NCBI RefSeq assembly: GCF_008386565.1
Contig: NZ_VUKA01000001.1
Span: 1,240,001-1,304,000 of the forward strand
Source: Teichococcus oryzae
Lineage (GTDB): Bacteria > Pseudomonadota > Alphaproteobacteria > Acetobacterales > Acetobacteraceae
Length of the DNA: 64,000 nucleotides
Direction: 5' to 3'
The translations under genes and the position numbers were made by a program. A model generated the notes under the pieces. That model saw only the letters and a list, made by a program, of their open reading frames with translations. It ran no database searches and was not told the origin of the DNA. The stretch's first letter is position 1; each line of letters begins with the position of its first letter. This document shows positions 20,340 to 32,087 of this stretch, one piece after another.

Positions 20340-22378
20340 CAGCCGGCCGCCAGCGGAGCGAGGCTGAGGTCGTGGCTGAACAGCGCCAGAAGGCCGCGCG
20401 CGGCCCGACCGCGCGGCGTGGCGGAAAGCTCCGGGTCACGCTCCAGCAGAAGTGACGCATCCTGATGCGCCATGCGGATCAGCCCGCCATGGCGCGCAGG
20501 GTCGGCCAGGCGCCGGCCGATGCGGCCTGCCTGCCGGACACCAAGGGCATCGCCTCCGCCCCGGTGATCGAGGTCGGCATCCGCGATGATGAACCCATCC
20601 TCCGTGTCGCGCAGCACCGCCAGGCGGCGCTGTTCCGCTTCGTTCAGCTCCCCCGACGGGAGCAGCAGGCAGAAGGATTGCGCGCTCCCCCGGCCGACCC
20701 GGCCGCGCAACTGGTGCAGGGCGGCGAGGCCGAAGCGCTCGGCCTGCTCGATGATCATGATGGTGGCCTCCGGCACATCCACGCCGACCTCGACCACGGT
20801 GGTGGCGACCAGGAGCTGTGCCCGGCCGGCGGCGAAATCCTGCAACGCAGCTTCGCGCACCTCCAGCTTCTGCGCCCCATGGGCCAACCGGACCAGGGGA
20901 CCGAAGATCGCTGAAAGCTCGGCGAAGGTGGTTTCGGCGGCGACGTTGTCGTGCTTCTCGCCTTCCTCCACCGCCCGAACAACCCAATAGGCACGATGCC
21001 CCCTGGTGAAGGCGGCGCGCAGGCGGGCCACCAGCTCGTCCCGGCGTTCCCGGCTGACGATGCGGGTGACGATGGGCTGCCGGCCGGCCGGGCGCCCTTC
21101 CAGGCGGCTGACCGCCATGTCGCCCCATTGCGTCAGCAGCAGCGTGCGGGGGATCGGCGTCGCGGTCATCACCAGCACGTCGGTCAGGCCCTTTTCCGTC
21201 AGGGCCAGCCGCTGCGCGACGCCGAAGCGGTGCTGTTCGTCCACCACAACAAGCCCCAGGTCGCGGAACGCCACGCCGTCCTCGATCAGCGCATGGGTTC
21301 CGACCACCATCGGGATGCTGCCATCAGCCAGCCCGGCCAGCACCCGGCGCCGCTCCTTGCCCTTCACCGATCCGGCCAGCAGCACGCATTCGACGCCCGC
21401 CGCCCCGGCCAGCTTCTGCAAAGTTCTGAGATGTTGCCGCGCCAGCAGTTCCGTGGGCGCCATCAGGGCGGCCTGGGTACCGCTTTCCACCGCCCGCAGC
21501 ATGGCGAGGATCGCCACCAGTGTCTTGCCGGCCCCGACATCGCCCTGCAACAGGCGCAGCATGCGGCGCGGGGCGGCCAGGTCCGCATCGATCTCGCGCA
21601 GCACCTGCTCCTGGGCCGCGGTCGGCGGGTGGCCGAAGGCGGCAAGCGCGGCGCGGCGCAGGCCGCCATCGCCGGAAAGCGCGCGTCCCGGGCGCTGCAA
21701 CACCGTGCGCCGCACCAGACCGACGGCCAGCTGGCCCGCCAGCAACTCGTCATAGGCCAGGCGGTCCCGCGGCGCCTCGTCGGGAATGGTTGCGGGGTCC
21801 TGCAACATCCGAAGGGCGGCCACGAAGCCAGGCCAGCGGCGCCGCGACAGCAGGGTCGGGTCATGCCATTCCGGCTGGTCCGGCAGCAGCTTCAGGGCCT
21901 CGGCCATGGCCCGGGCGATGTCGCGCTGCCCGACGCCCTTGGCGAGGCCCCAGACCGGCTGGATCTCCGGGATGATGTCCGGCGGCTCCACGAAATCCGG
22001 GGCGTCCATCTGCCAGCGGTCGCGGAACCGCTTCACCCGCCCGGACACGCGGCGGTCGGCGCCTTCGGGAAAGGTCCTGGACAGCCAGGCGCCGAGCCAG
22101 GACCGCCGCCCGAAATAGATCAGGTCGATCGGGCCGGAAGGATCCTCGCAGCATACCACCCAGGGCTGCTGTGGCGTGCGCGGCGCGGCGATGTGGCGAA
22201 CGCGGACGGGACGTGTGGCAACCTCGCCATCCCGCAGATCGGCCAAGCGGCGATCCTGGTAGCGTTCCGGCAAATGGAACAGCAGGTCTATGACGCGGTC
22301 GCCATCAATCGCCCGCAGCACGCGCGCGGCCTTGTCCTCGCCCAGTGGCAGGCTGTCCAGCGGAGCCAGAAGCGCCAT
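20339..22378 (-). CDS. recG: ATP-dependent DNA helicase RecG
   Basis: RecG remodels stalled replication forks and Holliday junctions. It has an N-terminal wedge/OB region (LLFHLPERYQDRRLADLRDGEVATRPVRV), Walker A GDVGAGKTLVAI, the DExH box VVVDEQHRFGVAQR, and helicase motifs ATPIPRTLLLTQWGDMAVS and QLRGRVGRGS. I prefer the ATG at 22378 (679 residues): GGAAG lies 6 nt upstream and MALLAPLDSLP fits the usual N-terminus. In-frame ATGs at 22411 and 22420 are possible but fall at or before the likely transcription start. It is divergent from sdhE-mfd and coupled to the Nudix gene. Confidence 0.95.
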   Translation of the reverse strand: MALLAPLDSLPLGEDKAARVLRAIDGDRVIDLLFHLPERYQDRRLADLRDGEVATRPVRVRHIAAPRTPQQPWVVCCEDPSGPIDLIYFGRRSWLGAWLSRTFPEGADRRVSGRVKRFRDRWQMDAPDFVEPPDIIPEIQPVWGLAKGVGQRDIARAMAEALKLLPDQPEWHDPTLLSRRRWPGFVAALRMLQDPATIPDEAPRDRLAYDELLAGQLAVGLVRRTVLQRPGRALSGDGGLRRAALAAFGHPPTAAQEQVLREIDADLAAPRRMLRLLQGDVGAGKTLVAILAMLRAVESGTQAALMAPTELLARQHLRTLQKLAGAAGVECVLLAGSVKGKERRRVLAGLADGSIPMVVGTHALIEDGVAFRDLGLVVVDEQHRFGVAQRLALTEKGLTDVLVMTATPIPRTLLLTQWGDMAVSRLEGRPAGRQPIVTRIVSRERRDELVARLRAAFTRGHRAYWVVRAVEEGEKHDNVAAETTFAELSAIFGPLVRLAHGAQKLEVREAALQDFAAGRAQLLVATTVVEVGVDVPEATIMIIEQAERFGLAALHQLRGRVGRGSAQSFCLLLPSGELNEAEQRRLAVLRDTEDGFIIADADLDHRGGGDALGVRQAGRIGRRLADPARHGGLIRMAHQDASLLLERDPELSATPRGRAARGLLALFSHDLSLAPLAAG

Positions 22379-22404
22379 ATGGCTTCCGGCGATCGTTCCT
22401 CGGG

Positions 22405-22433
22405 CTGACATGATTCCCATCCGCCTCTATATG
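22405..22433 (+). promoter_or_regulatory. Probable sdhE-mfd promoter
   Basis: CTGACA (22405-22410) and TATATG (22428-22433) are 17 bp apart, giving a start near 22440 and a short leader to the sdhE ATG at 22455. On the other strand the same AT patch reads TATAGA and could be the -10 for recG. Confidence 0.5.
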
Positions 22434-22454
22434 CCAGCCTTGAGAGGCGCCGAC

Positions 22455-22765
22455 ATGTCCCAGACCGATCACACCTGCCCTGACCTTTCCCCACGCCGCC
22501 GGCGCTTGCTGTTCCGCGCGACGCATCGCGGCACAAAGGAAGCCGACCTGATGATCGGTGGCTTCGTGGCGCGAAACATCGCCGCCTTCACCGAGGCCGA
22601 GCTGGATGAGCTTGAAGCGGTGCTGGAGCACCTGGATGTGGATCTGGCGGAATGGCTGTCCGGCCGCAGACCGATCCCGCCGGAGGCGATGACGCCGATG
22701 CTGGCCCGCATGGCCGAGGCCTGCTCCGCCCTGGGGGCGGGCGTGCCGGAGAGCGTGCGCCGCGC

Positions 22766-22769
<4 letters not shown>
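22455..22769 (+). CDS. sdhE: FAD assembly factor SdhE
   Basis: SdhE helps attach FAD covalently to the flavoprotein subunit of succinate dehydrogenase. The 104-residue protein contains the defining RGTKEADLMIGGF motif (RGxxE, Arg25-Glu29) and the small helical fold of the family (FTEAELDELEAVLEHLDVDLAEWLSGRRPIP). The C-terminal tail is somewhat longer than in E. coli SdhE. The stop overlaps the mfd start in ATGA, an unusual pairing of respiratory assembly and DNA repair genes that I recall from other alphaproteobacteria. Confidence 0.92.
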
Positions 22770-26227
<3,458 letters not shown>

Positions 26228-26231
26228 GGCG

Positions 26232-26918
26232 TCAGAACTCGCCGGCTTCGGCGATGGCGACGTCCATCAACCGCTCCAGCACCTCGGGCTCCTGCGCTCC
26301 GGCGATGGCATGGCCGGCGCTGACCCCCTGGCGCCCATTCACCACGAAGCATGGCACGCCATTAATGCCCAAACGGTGAGCCCGCAGGTTTTCCGCATGG
26401 ATCGCGTCCGTTTCCAGCCCGCTGGCCAGGAAGCGCTGGGCGGCGCGGTAGTCCAGGCCCTGCTGGGCAGCGATGGAGGCTAGCGTCCCAGAATGCCCGA
26501 TATCGGCGCCTTCGCAGAAATGCGCGGTGAACAACGCGTCAACCATGAGCTCTGCGAGCCCGTGCTGTTCCGCGAAACGGACAAGGCGGTGCCCATCGAT
26601 CGAGGATGGCACGCGGCGGATCCGCTCGAAGTGGAATTCGATCCCTTCCGCGCGGCCAAGATCCGCCATGGTCGCATGAAGACGCCGGGCGCGTTCCTCG
26701 CCGCCGAACTTCCGGGCCATGTAGTCCTGCCGCGCGGCTCCTCCCATTCCCAGGTCGGGATTGAGCAGGAAGGGCCGCCAGCGGATCTGCGCCAGGATGT
26801 CCCCCCGCGCATCGAGGGCCCGGCGCAGCCGGCGGGTGCCCAGGAAGCACCAGGGACATACCAGGTCGAAGACCACCTCGATTTCGAGTTGATGGCCGGA
26901 AGGGGAAAGCAGGTTCAC
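26232..26918 (-). CDS. DsbA-family oxidoreductase, FrnE-like
   Basis: A thioredoxin-fold protein of about 228 residues. The active-site CPWC (Cys21, Cys24) sits in EIEVVFDLVCPWCFLGTRRL, with the helical insertion of the DSBA/2-hydroxychromene isomerase group and a cis-Pro loop GINGVPCFVVNG carrying one extra Cys. FrnE-type proteins are cytosolic disulfide oxidoreductases linked to stress tolerance; no signal peptide is seen here. The start is uncertain: the GTG at 26918 is the nearest plausible codon, while the frame stays open back to 27221 through unconserved sequence. Confidence 0.85.
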   Translation of the reverse strand: MNLLSPSGHQLEIEVVFDLVCPWCFLGTRRLRRALDARGDILAQIRWRPFLLNPDLGMGGAARQDYMARKFGGEERARRLHATMADLGRAEGIEFHFERIRRVPSSIDGHRLVRFAEQHGLAELMVDALFTAHFCEGADIGHSGTLASIAAQQGLDYRAAQRFLASGLETDAIHAENLRAHRLGINGVPCFVVNGRQGVSAGHAIAGAQEPEVLERLMDVAIAEAGEF

Positions 26919-27011
26919 CCCGCCATCATAAGCGCAGATGCACCGGATCGCATCCCCGGCATGGGGAGGATGGACTCCGGCCTCCCGACCATGGCCTTCC
27001 TCAATGAAAAG

Positions 27012-27056
27012 TTCAGAATCAATCTTGTAGGGAGAGCTTCTGAATCCTAGGTTCAG
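27012..27056. promoter_or_regulatory. Inverted repeats in the spacer between the frnE-like and ydjM-like genes
   Basis: TTCAGAA (27012-27018) and TTCTGAA (27038-27044) are exact inverse copies. The second also begins a near-palindrome, CTGAA (27040-27044) with TTCAG (27052-27056) around TCCTAGG. The tract is AT-rich against its surroundings and lies in a 168-bp divergent spacer, so a shared operator is possible. I cannot name the regulator. Confidence 0.35.
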
Positions 27057-27086
27057 CTTCCTGTTTGAAAGGCCAGTCAAGACCAT

Positions 27087-27695
27087 ATGATGGCGGGGTC
27101 GCACATTGCGTTGGGCGCTGCCGCCTGGTTCGTGGCCGGTCCCAGGCTTGACCTGCCGGCGCTGGATCCCGCCTTGCTGGGCCTGTCGGTCCTGGGTGCC
27201 TTGCTGCCCGATATCGACCACCCGAAATCCTGGGTCGGCCGCCGCCTTCGCCCGCTTTCAACCATCCTGGCGATGTTTCTCGGCCATCGTGGCATCACGC
27301 ATTCGCTTGTGGCGGTGGCGGGCTGCATTGCCCTCCTGCTATGGCAGGATGTGCCCTTCGGGTTCGCCGCACCCCTGGTCGTGGGCTATCTTTCGCATCT
27401 CATCGCGGATCTGCTGACGCCGGGAGGCCTGCGGCTAGCTTGGCCGCTCAGGCGCAGCTTCGCCTTTCCGCTCTGCCGCACGGGATCGCCTTTCGAGCCC
27501 CTGGTTGTGGCGGTGGCGCTTTCCGCGGCCTGGGGCTCCGCGCCGGCAGGCCTGCAATGGTGCGGGGGCTATCATCTCGCAGGGGTGGAATGGCTCCGTC
27601 TCTGCGATGACGGCACGATGCTCCCCGCGCTGCGTGCGCTGCTTGGGGGAAAGACGTCGCTCGACCAGTGGTGGCAGTTGGCGCAAGCACGCTGA
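27087..27695 (+). CDS. Metal-dependent membrane hydrolase, YdjM/DUF457 family
   Basis: A 202-residue inner-membrane protein with conserved polar residues on otherwise hydrophobic helices: MMAGSHIALGAAAWF, LLPDIDHPKSWVGRR, FLGHRGITHSLVAV and GYLSHLIADLLTPGG. These HxxxG, DIDHP, HRGxTHS and SHxxxD motifs define the YdjM group; the E. coli member is SOS-induced and its biochemical role is unclear. I see no GTTC-N7-GTTC box upstream. It is divergent from the frnE-like gene and ends at the tRNA-Ser hairpin. Confidence 0.85.
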   Translation: MMAGSHIALGAAAWFVAGPRLDLPALDPALLGLSVLGALLPDIDHPKSWVGRRLRPLSTILAMFLGHRGITHSLVAVAGCIALLLWQDVPFGFAAPLVVGYLSHLIADLLTPGGLRLAWPLRRSFAFPLCRTGSPFEPLVVAVALSAAWGSAPAGLQWCGGYHLAGVEWLRLCDDGTMLPALRALLGGKTSLDQWWQLAQAR

Positions 27696-27706
27696 TGGGT
27701 TGTGGG

Positions 27707-27741
27707 CCATCCGCCAGCAATGGATTTTTGCTGGCGGATGG
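27707..27741. terminator. 13-bp perfect hairpin incorporating the tRNA-Ser(UGA) 3' end
   Basis: CCATCCGCCAGCA (27707-27719) pairs perfectly with TGCTGGCGGATGG (27729-27741) around a T-rich 9-nt loop. The right arm is the 3' end of tRNA-Ser(UGA) plus three bases. It lies between the converging ydjM-like gene and the tRNA, so it may stop either transcript or influence trimming of the tRNA trailer. Confidence 0.55.
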
Positions 27742-27821
27742 GGTGGGATTCGAACCCACGGTAGAGTTACCCCTACGGCGGTTTTCAAGACCGCTGCCTT
27801 AAACCACTCGGCCACCCATCC
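27732..27821 (-). tRNA. tRNA-Ser (anticodon UGA)
   Basis: A 90-nt class II tRNA with encoded CCA. The acceptor GGATGGG pairs with CCCATCC. The loop CTTGAAA carries TGA, reading UCA and probably other UCN codons. A long variable arm is present. Confidence 0.97.
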
Positions 27822-27909
27822 CGCGGAAGTGTCCTCGATCCATGGCCATCACGTCGGACACGATCATCACTTGCGGCGTTAGCGTCCCCGCCGCGAAAAG
27901 GAAAGACTG

Positions 27910-28920
27910 ATGCGCGCCTGCTTGTTTCTTCCTGCCACCCTGATGGCCGGCATGCTGCTGATCCAGCCGGCTCTGGCCCAGGGCACGACCGACATGGAAC
28001 CACCCCCAGACCTGAACGGGACCTTTGCCTTCTCGCTTGAGAACGACATGTTCGGCGGCAGCGATCGGTACTACACGAGCGGGTTTCAATTCGCCTACCG
28101 TTCTCCGTCGGCGGATCTCCCGGGCCCGTTGGACTGGCTCAACCAGCGCCTGGACTGGCTGATGGGCCCGGGTACCCTACGCTGGGGCTGGGCTCTCGGC
28201 CAAAGCATCTACACGCCGCAGGATACCGAAACGATCTGGCCCGACCCGCGGGACCGGCCCTATGCCGGTTATCTTTACGGTGCATTGTCGCTGACCCGGA
28301 CGTCGGAGCGCACCTCCAACCTGTTCGAGCTGCAGGCCGGCGTGGTGGGCCCCTCCGCACTGGGCGAGTTCGTGCAGAACAATTACCACGACATCATCAA
28401 CATCGACCAAACCAATGGCTGGAAGTCGCAGCTCAAGGATGAGCCGGCGTTCACGGCCTTGTACGAAAAGAAGTGGCGCGTCCCGTTGGGCACCGTTTCG
28501 GGCATCGAGACGGAGGTCATTCCCGCCGCATCGGTCAGCCTGGGCAACGTGCAGACCTATGGCGGGATTGGCGCCCTGGCGCGCTTCGGCCAGGGCCTGG
28601 ACGCGGATTACGGCCCGCCGCGCATCCGCCCCGCCCTGGCCGGGTCGACCTGGATCCAGCCGCGACAGGATTTCGGCTGGTATGTCTTCGCGGGGGTGGA
28701 TGGGCGCGCGATCGCCCGGGACATCTTCCTCGATGGCAATACCTGGCGCGAAAGCCGCAGCGTGGACAAGCGCATCCTGGTCGGAGACCTGCAGGCAGGG
28801 GTTGCCGTGCTGTGGCGGGGTGTCCGGCTGTCCTATACCCAGGTCTGGCGCAGCGAGGAGTTCTACGGCCAGGCCGGCACCCAGAGCTTCGGCTCGCTGA
28901 GCGTGTCCTTTCGCTTCTAG
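27910..28920 (+). CDS. LpxR-like outer-membrane lipid A deacylase (DUF2219)
   Basis: A 336-residue outer-membrane beta-barrel. A signal peptide (MRACLFLPATLMAGMLLIQPALAQ) precedes FAFSLENDMFGGSDRYYTSGFQFAYRSP, the LpxR signature with catalytic-site Asn/Asp and Thr/Ser residues, and DRPYAGYLYGALSLTRT. It ends in a barrel-closing strand with terminal Phe (FGSLSVSFRF). LpxR removes 3'-linked acyl chains from lipid A. The gene starts a run of envelope genes and ends 47 bp before the lytic transglycosylase. Confidence 0.88.
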   Translation: MRACLFLPATLMAGMLLIQPALAQGTTDMEPPPDLNGTFAFSLENDMFGGSDRYYTSGFQFAYRSPSADLPGPLDWLNQRLDWLMGPGTLRWGWALGQSIYTPQDTETIWPDPRDRPYAGYLYGALSLTRTSERTSNLFELQAGVVGPSALGEFVQNNYHDIINIDQTNGWKSQLKDEPAFTALYEKKWRVPLGTVSGIETEVIPAASVSLGNVQTYGGIGALARFGQGLDADYGPPRIRPALAGSTWIQPRQDFGWYVFAGVDGRAIARDIFLDGNTWRESRSVDKRILVGDLQAGVAVLWRGVRLSYTQVWRSEEFYGQAGTQSFGSLSVSFRF

Positions 28921-28967
28921 GAGTTGAAAAGGAACCACGGATGCCTGTTGCGGGAGGGGTGGCGGTC

Positions 28968-29954
28968 ATGGCAACCACTGCGGCCATGCTTCATCGCCGT
29001 AACCTCCTGCGATTCGCCGCTCTGCCCCTTCTGGCCGGTGGCAGCGCCAGCGCCGCCTCCACAAGCTTCAGTGCCTTCCTGGAAGGCGTGGCGGCGGAGG
29101 CCCGCCGTGGCGGCGTGTCGGACAGCACCCTGCGGCAGGCCTTTTCCATCATCCAGCCCAACAACAAGGTGCTGGAACTGGATCGCAGGCAGCCGGAATT
29201 CACCCTGACCTGGGCGCAATACCGGGACGGTAGGCTTTCGACCCAGCGCATCGAGCGGGGGCGTCAGCTCTTCACCGAAAACCAGATGCTGCTCGACGCG
29301 ATCTGGCAGCGCTTCCAGGTTTCCCCGCGCATCATCATGGCGATCTGGGGCCTGGAAACCAATTACGGCGGCTTCACCGGCAATTTCAACGTCATCGAGG
29401 CCTTGGCGACGCTGGCCTGGGATGGCCGGCGCAGTGAGTTCTTCCGCAAGGAATTGCTGGCCGCGCTGCGCATCCTGGAAGCCCGCGACGTTACCCCCGA
29501 CCGCATGCGTGGCAGCTATGCCGGCGCCATGGGCAATCCCCAGTTCATGCCCACCAGCTTCGAGCGGCTCGCCGTGGATTTCGACGGCGACGGGCATCGC
29601 GACATCTGGGGCAGCCGCGCTGACTCCCTGGCTTCCATCGCCAATTATCTGAGCCGCAGCGGCTGGCGCGAGGATGAACGCTGGGGCAGGGAGGTGCTTC
29701 TGCCTTCCGGCTTCGACCCTGGCCTGGCTGGCCGCAGCACGCGGCGCCCGCTTCGCGAATGGCTGCGCCAGGGCGTACGCGCCGCCGATGGCAGCGAGTT
29801 GCAGGTTTTCGACATGGAGGCCTCCATCCTGCTGCCCGGCGGCCCTTCCGGGCAGGCCTTCATGGTGTACCAGAACTTCAACGTGATCCGGCGCTACAAC
29901 CCGTCCGACTATTACGCCCTGGTGATCGGGCTGCTTTCCGACCAGCTGGCATGA
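28968..29954 (+). CDS. Lytic murein transglycosylase, MltB/SLT_2 type
   Basis: The enzyme cleaves peptidoglycan glycan strands to 1,6-anhydro ends. The 328-residue precursor has a twin-Arg leader (HRRNLLRFAALPLLAGGSASA), then the SLT_2 domain with catalytic Glu in IMAIWGLETNYGGFTGNFNVIEAL, SYAGAMGNPQFMPTSF and FDGDGHRDIWGSRADSLASIANYL. No C-terminal peptidoglycan-binding domain follows. I use the ATG at 28968, after GGAGGGG; another ATG at 28941 with AAGGA is possible. The stop overlaps the RlpA-like gene in ATGA. Confidence 0.92.
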   Translation: MATTAAMLHRRNLLRFAALPLLAGGSASAASTSFSAFLEGVAAEARRGGVSDSTLRQAFSIIQPNNKVLELDRRQPEFTLTWAQYRDGRLSTQRIERGRQLFTENQMLLDAIWQRFQVSPRIIMAIWGLETNYGGFTGNFNVIEALATLAWDGRRSEFFRKELLAALRILEARDVTPDRMRGSYAGAMGNPQFMPTSFERLAVDFDGDGHRDIWGSRADSLASIANYLSRSGWREDERWGREVLLPSGFDPGLAGRSTRRPLREWLRQGVRAADGSELQVFDMEASILLPGGPSGQAFMVYQNFNVIRRYNPSDYYALVIGLLSDQLA

Positions 29955-30853
29955 TGCGGGGATGGCGCCGGCATGCCGCCGCCTGGGGCGGCTGCATGCT
30001 GGCCTGGGGCTGCGGACCTTCGCCTTCGCCATCCATGCCCGAGGCGCGCTATATCGTCGGCGAACCCTATCAGATGGGCAGCCAGTGGTCCTACCCCAGG
30101 GAGGATTTCGCGCTGCGCGATTCCGGCCTCGCCGCGGTGGCGCTGGACCGGAGGGCAGGGCGGCGCACCCTCAACGGGGAGATCCATGACCCCGCGCGCA
30201 TCTCGGCCGCCCACCGCACCCTGCAACTGCCGTCCATCGTGCGGGTGACCAATCTGGAAAACGGGCTGGAACTGCTGGTGCGCGTCAATGATCGCGGCCC
30301 CTCGCAACCCGGGCGGCTCCTGGAACTCTCCCGCCGCGCGGGCGAGTTGCTGCAGATTCCGCCATCCGGCGGCACGCAGATCGCCATTGCCGTGGAATCC
30401 GGGCCATCGCGGGCGCTCGCCGGCGCGCTGCCGGCAGTTGAGACACGTGCCCTGAAGATCGATGCCGCACCCCGGGAAGCATTGAACGCCGAGCGGCTGC
30501 CGGACCTGCCGGGCACCCGCGTGGTTGCCTTGAACCACGATGCACGCCCTTCGCGGGCGGTGGCGGATCTGCCCACGGCTTCGGGAAGTGCCGACATCTC
30601 GCTGCCGGAGCAGCCCTGGCGCGTCGCCGCGCGGCCGGGCCGCCTGATGATCCAGGCCAGCAGCTTCAACAACAGGGCGGATGCCCAGCGTCAGGCCGCG
30701 CGGATCGGCGGCCGTGTCGAGACGCTGGGGCAGGGGCGGCGCGCGGAGCACCGGGTCCGGCTCGGGCCGTTCGCCTCCGCGCCGCAAGCTGATTCCGCTC
30801 TTGAGGCGGTACTGAGATCGGGCGTATCCGATGCCCGTATCGTCATCGACTAG
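29951..30853 (+). CDS. RlpA-like septal lipoprotein with SPOR domain
   Basis: A 300-residue envelope protein, probably a lipoprotein (LAWGCGPSPSPS after a short leader). The double-psi beta-barrel region reads YIVGEPYQMGSQWSYPREDFALRDSGLA, HRTLQLPSIVRVTNLENGLELLVRVNDRGPSQPGRLLELSRRAGELL, the RlpA signature. The C-terminal SPOR domain (RLMIQASSFNNRADAQRQAARIGGRVET, HRVRLGPFASAPQADSALEAV) binds denuded septal glycan. It is coupled to the transglycosylase upstream. RlpA of Pseudomonas cleaves naked glycans; activity here is inferred. Confidence 0.88.
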   Translation: MMRGWRRHAAAWGGCMLAWGCGPSPSPSMPEARYIVGEPYQMGSQWSYPREDFALRDSGLAAVALDRRAGRRTLNGEIHDPARISAAHRTLQLPSIVRVTNLENGLELLVRVNDRGPSQPGRLLELSRRAGELLQIPPSGGTQIAIAVESGPSRALAGALPAVETRALKIDAAPREALNAERLPDLPGTRVVALNHDARPSRAVADLPTASGSADISLPEQPWRVAARPGRLMIQASSFNNRADAQRQAARIGGRVETLGQGRRAEHRVRLGPFASAPQADSALEAVLRSGVSDARIVID

Positions 30854-30865
30854 AAGCGCCGGACC

Positions 30866-32086
30866 ATGGAGACATCAGCGATGCCGCTCCGCCGTGAACT
30901 CCTTTGTGGCGCCGCCTGGATGCTGGCCGGGGGGATGCTTGCCGGCCCGGCCCTGGCCCAGCGGCGGCCGGCCCAGCGCGCCGCCCCCGCCGCGCCGCCC
31001 ACGACGCCGGCGACGACCCCTCTTGGGCCGGTGGACACCCAGGCGCGGCAGGCTTTCCTGATCGATGCCGAAACCGGCGCCGTGCTGCTGGAGAAGAACG
31101 CGGACGAACGCATGCCGCCTTCCTCCATGTCGAAGCTGATGACGATGTATGTCGTGTTCGACATGCTGAAGCAGGGGCGGCTTCGGCTGGACCAGGAACT
31201 GCCGGTCAGCGAGACAGCCTGGCGCATGGGCGGCTCCAAGATGTTTGTCGAGCTGGGCAGCAGCATCAGCGTCGAGAACCTGGCGCATGGCGTCATCGTG
31301 CAGTCGGGGAACGACGCCTGCGTGGTGCTGGCGGAAGGCATCAGCGGCAGCGAGCGTCAATTCGCCGAGCTGCTGAACGAGTATGGCGCGCGCCTTGGCC
31401 TGAAGGGCAGCACCTTCCGGAATGCGACTGGCTGGCCCGATCCGGAGCACCGGATGACGTGCCGTGACCTCGCCACGCTGGCGCAGCGGATCATCGCCGA
31501 CTTCCCGCAATACTACAAAATCTACAACCAGCGTTCCTTCACCTGGCATGGCATCACCCAGGAGAACCGCAATCCGCTGCTGGGCCGCGTTGCCGGCGCG
31601 GATGGCCTGAAGACCGGCCATACCGAGGATGCCGGCTATGGCCTGACCGGCACGGCCGAGCGTGGCGGCCGTCGCCTGATCCTGGTGGTGAACGGCCTCA
31701 ACTCCATGCGCGCGCGCGGCGAGGAATCCGAGCGGCTGCTGGAATGGGGCTTCCGCGAGTTCGAGAACGTCACCCTGTTCCGCACGGCCGACACGATCGA
31801 GGCGGCACCGGTTTATCTGGGCGAACAGGCCGCCGTGCCGCTGGTTGGCGGCCGGGATCTGGTGCTGACCCTGCCGCGGCAATGGCGGCGCAACCTGGCG
31901 GTGAAGCTGCGCTACAACGCGCCGGTTCCGGCGCCGGTGGCCAAGGGCCAGGAGCTTGGACAACTGGAAGTCTCAGGTGACGGCGTGCCTCCCATGACCC
32001 TGCCGCTCTACGCGGGCGCCGATGTGCCCCGCCTGGGCCTGGTGCAGCGCATCCCCGCCGTGATCAGCCGCATGGTCTCGGGCTGA
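30866..32086 (+). CDS. D-alanyl-D-alanine carboxypeptidase (penicillin-binding protein, DacA/DacC type)
   Basis: A 406-residue periplasmic enzyme trimming the terminal D-Ala from peptidoglycan stem peptides. After a signal peptide (ELLCGAAWMLAGGMLAGPALAQ) and a Pro/Ala linker, the S11 peptidase motifs are all present: SMSK (Ser87, Lys90), SGNDA and LKTGHTE. The C-terminal PBP5-type domain (NLAVKLRYNAPVPAPVAKGQELGQLEV) ends in a short amphipathic stretch (GLVQRIPAVISRMVSG) that could anchor it to the membrane. It lies 12 bp after the RlpA-like gene and 1 bp before tmk. Confidence 0.94.
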   Translation: METSAMPLRRELLCGAAWMLAGGMLAGPALAQRRPAQRAAPAAPPTTPATTPLGPVDTQARQAFLIDAETGAVLLEKNADERMPPSSMSKLMTMYVVFDMLKQGRLRLDQELPVSETAWRMGGSKMFVELGSSISVENLAHGVIVQSGNDACVVLAEGISGSERQFAELLNEYGARLGLKGSTFRNATGWPDPEHRMTCRDLATLAQRIIADFPQYYKIYNQRSFTWHGITQENRNPLLGRVAGADGLKTGHTEDAGYGLTGTAERGGRRLILVVNGLNSMRARGEESERLLEWGFREFENVTLFRTADTIEAAPVYLGEQAAVPLVGGRDLVLTLPRQWRRNLAVKLRYNAPVPAPVAKGQELGQLEVSGDGVPPMTLPLYAGADVPRLGLVQRIPAVISRMVSG

Positions 32087-32087
32087 A

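Noticed and set aside
26919-27221. Upstream extension of the frnE-like gene
   Set aside because: The sequence is unconserved in character, crosses the palindromic spacer and enters the divergent gene.
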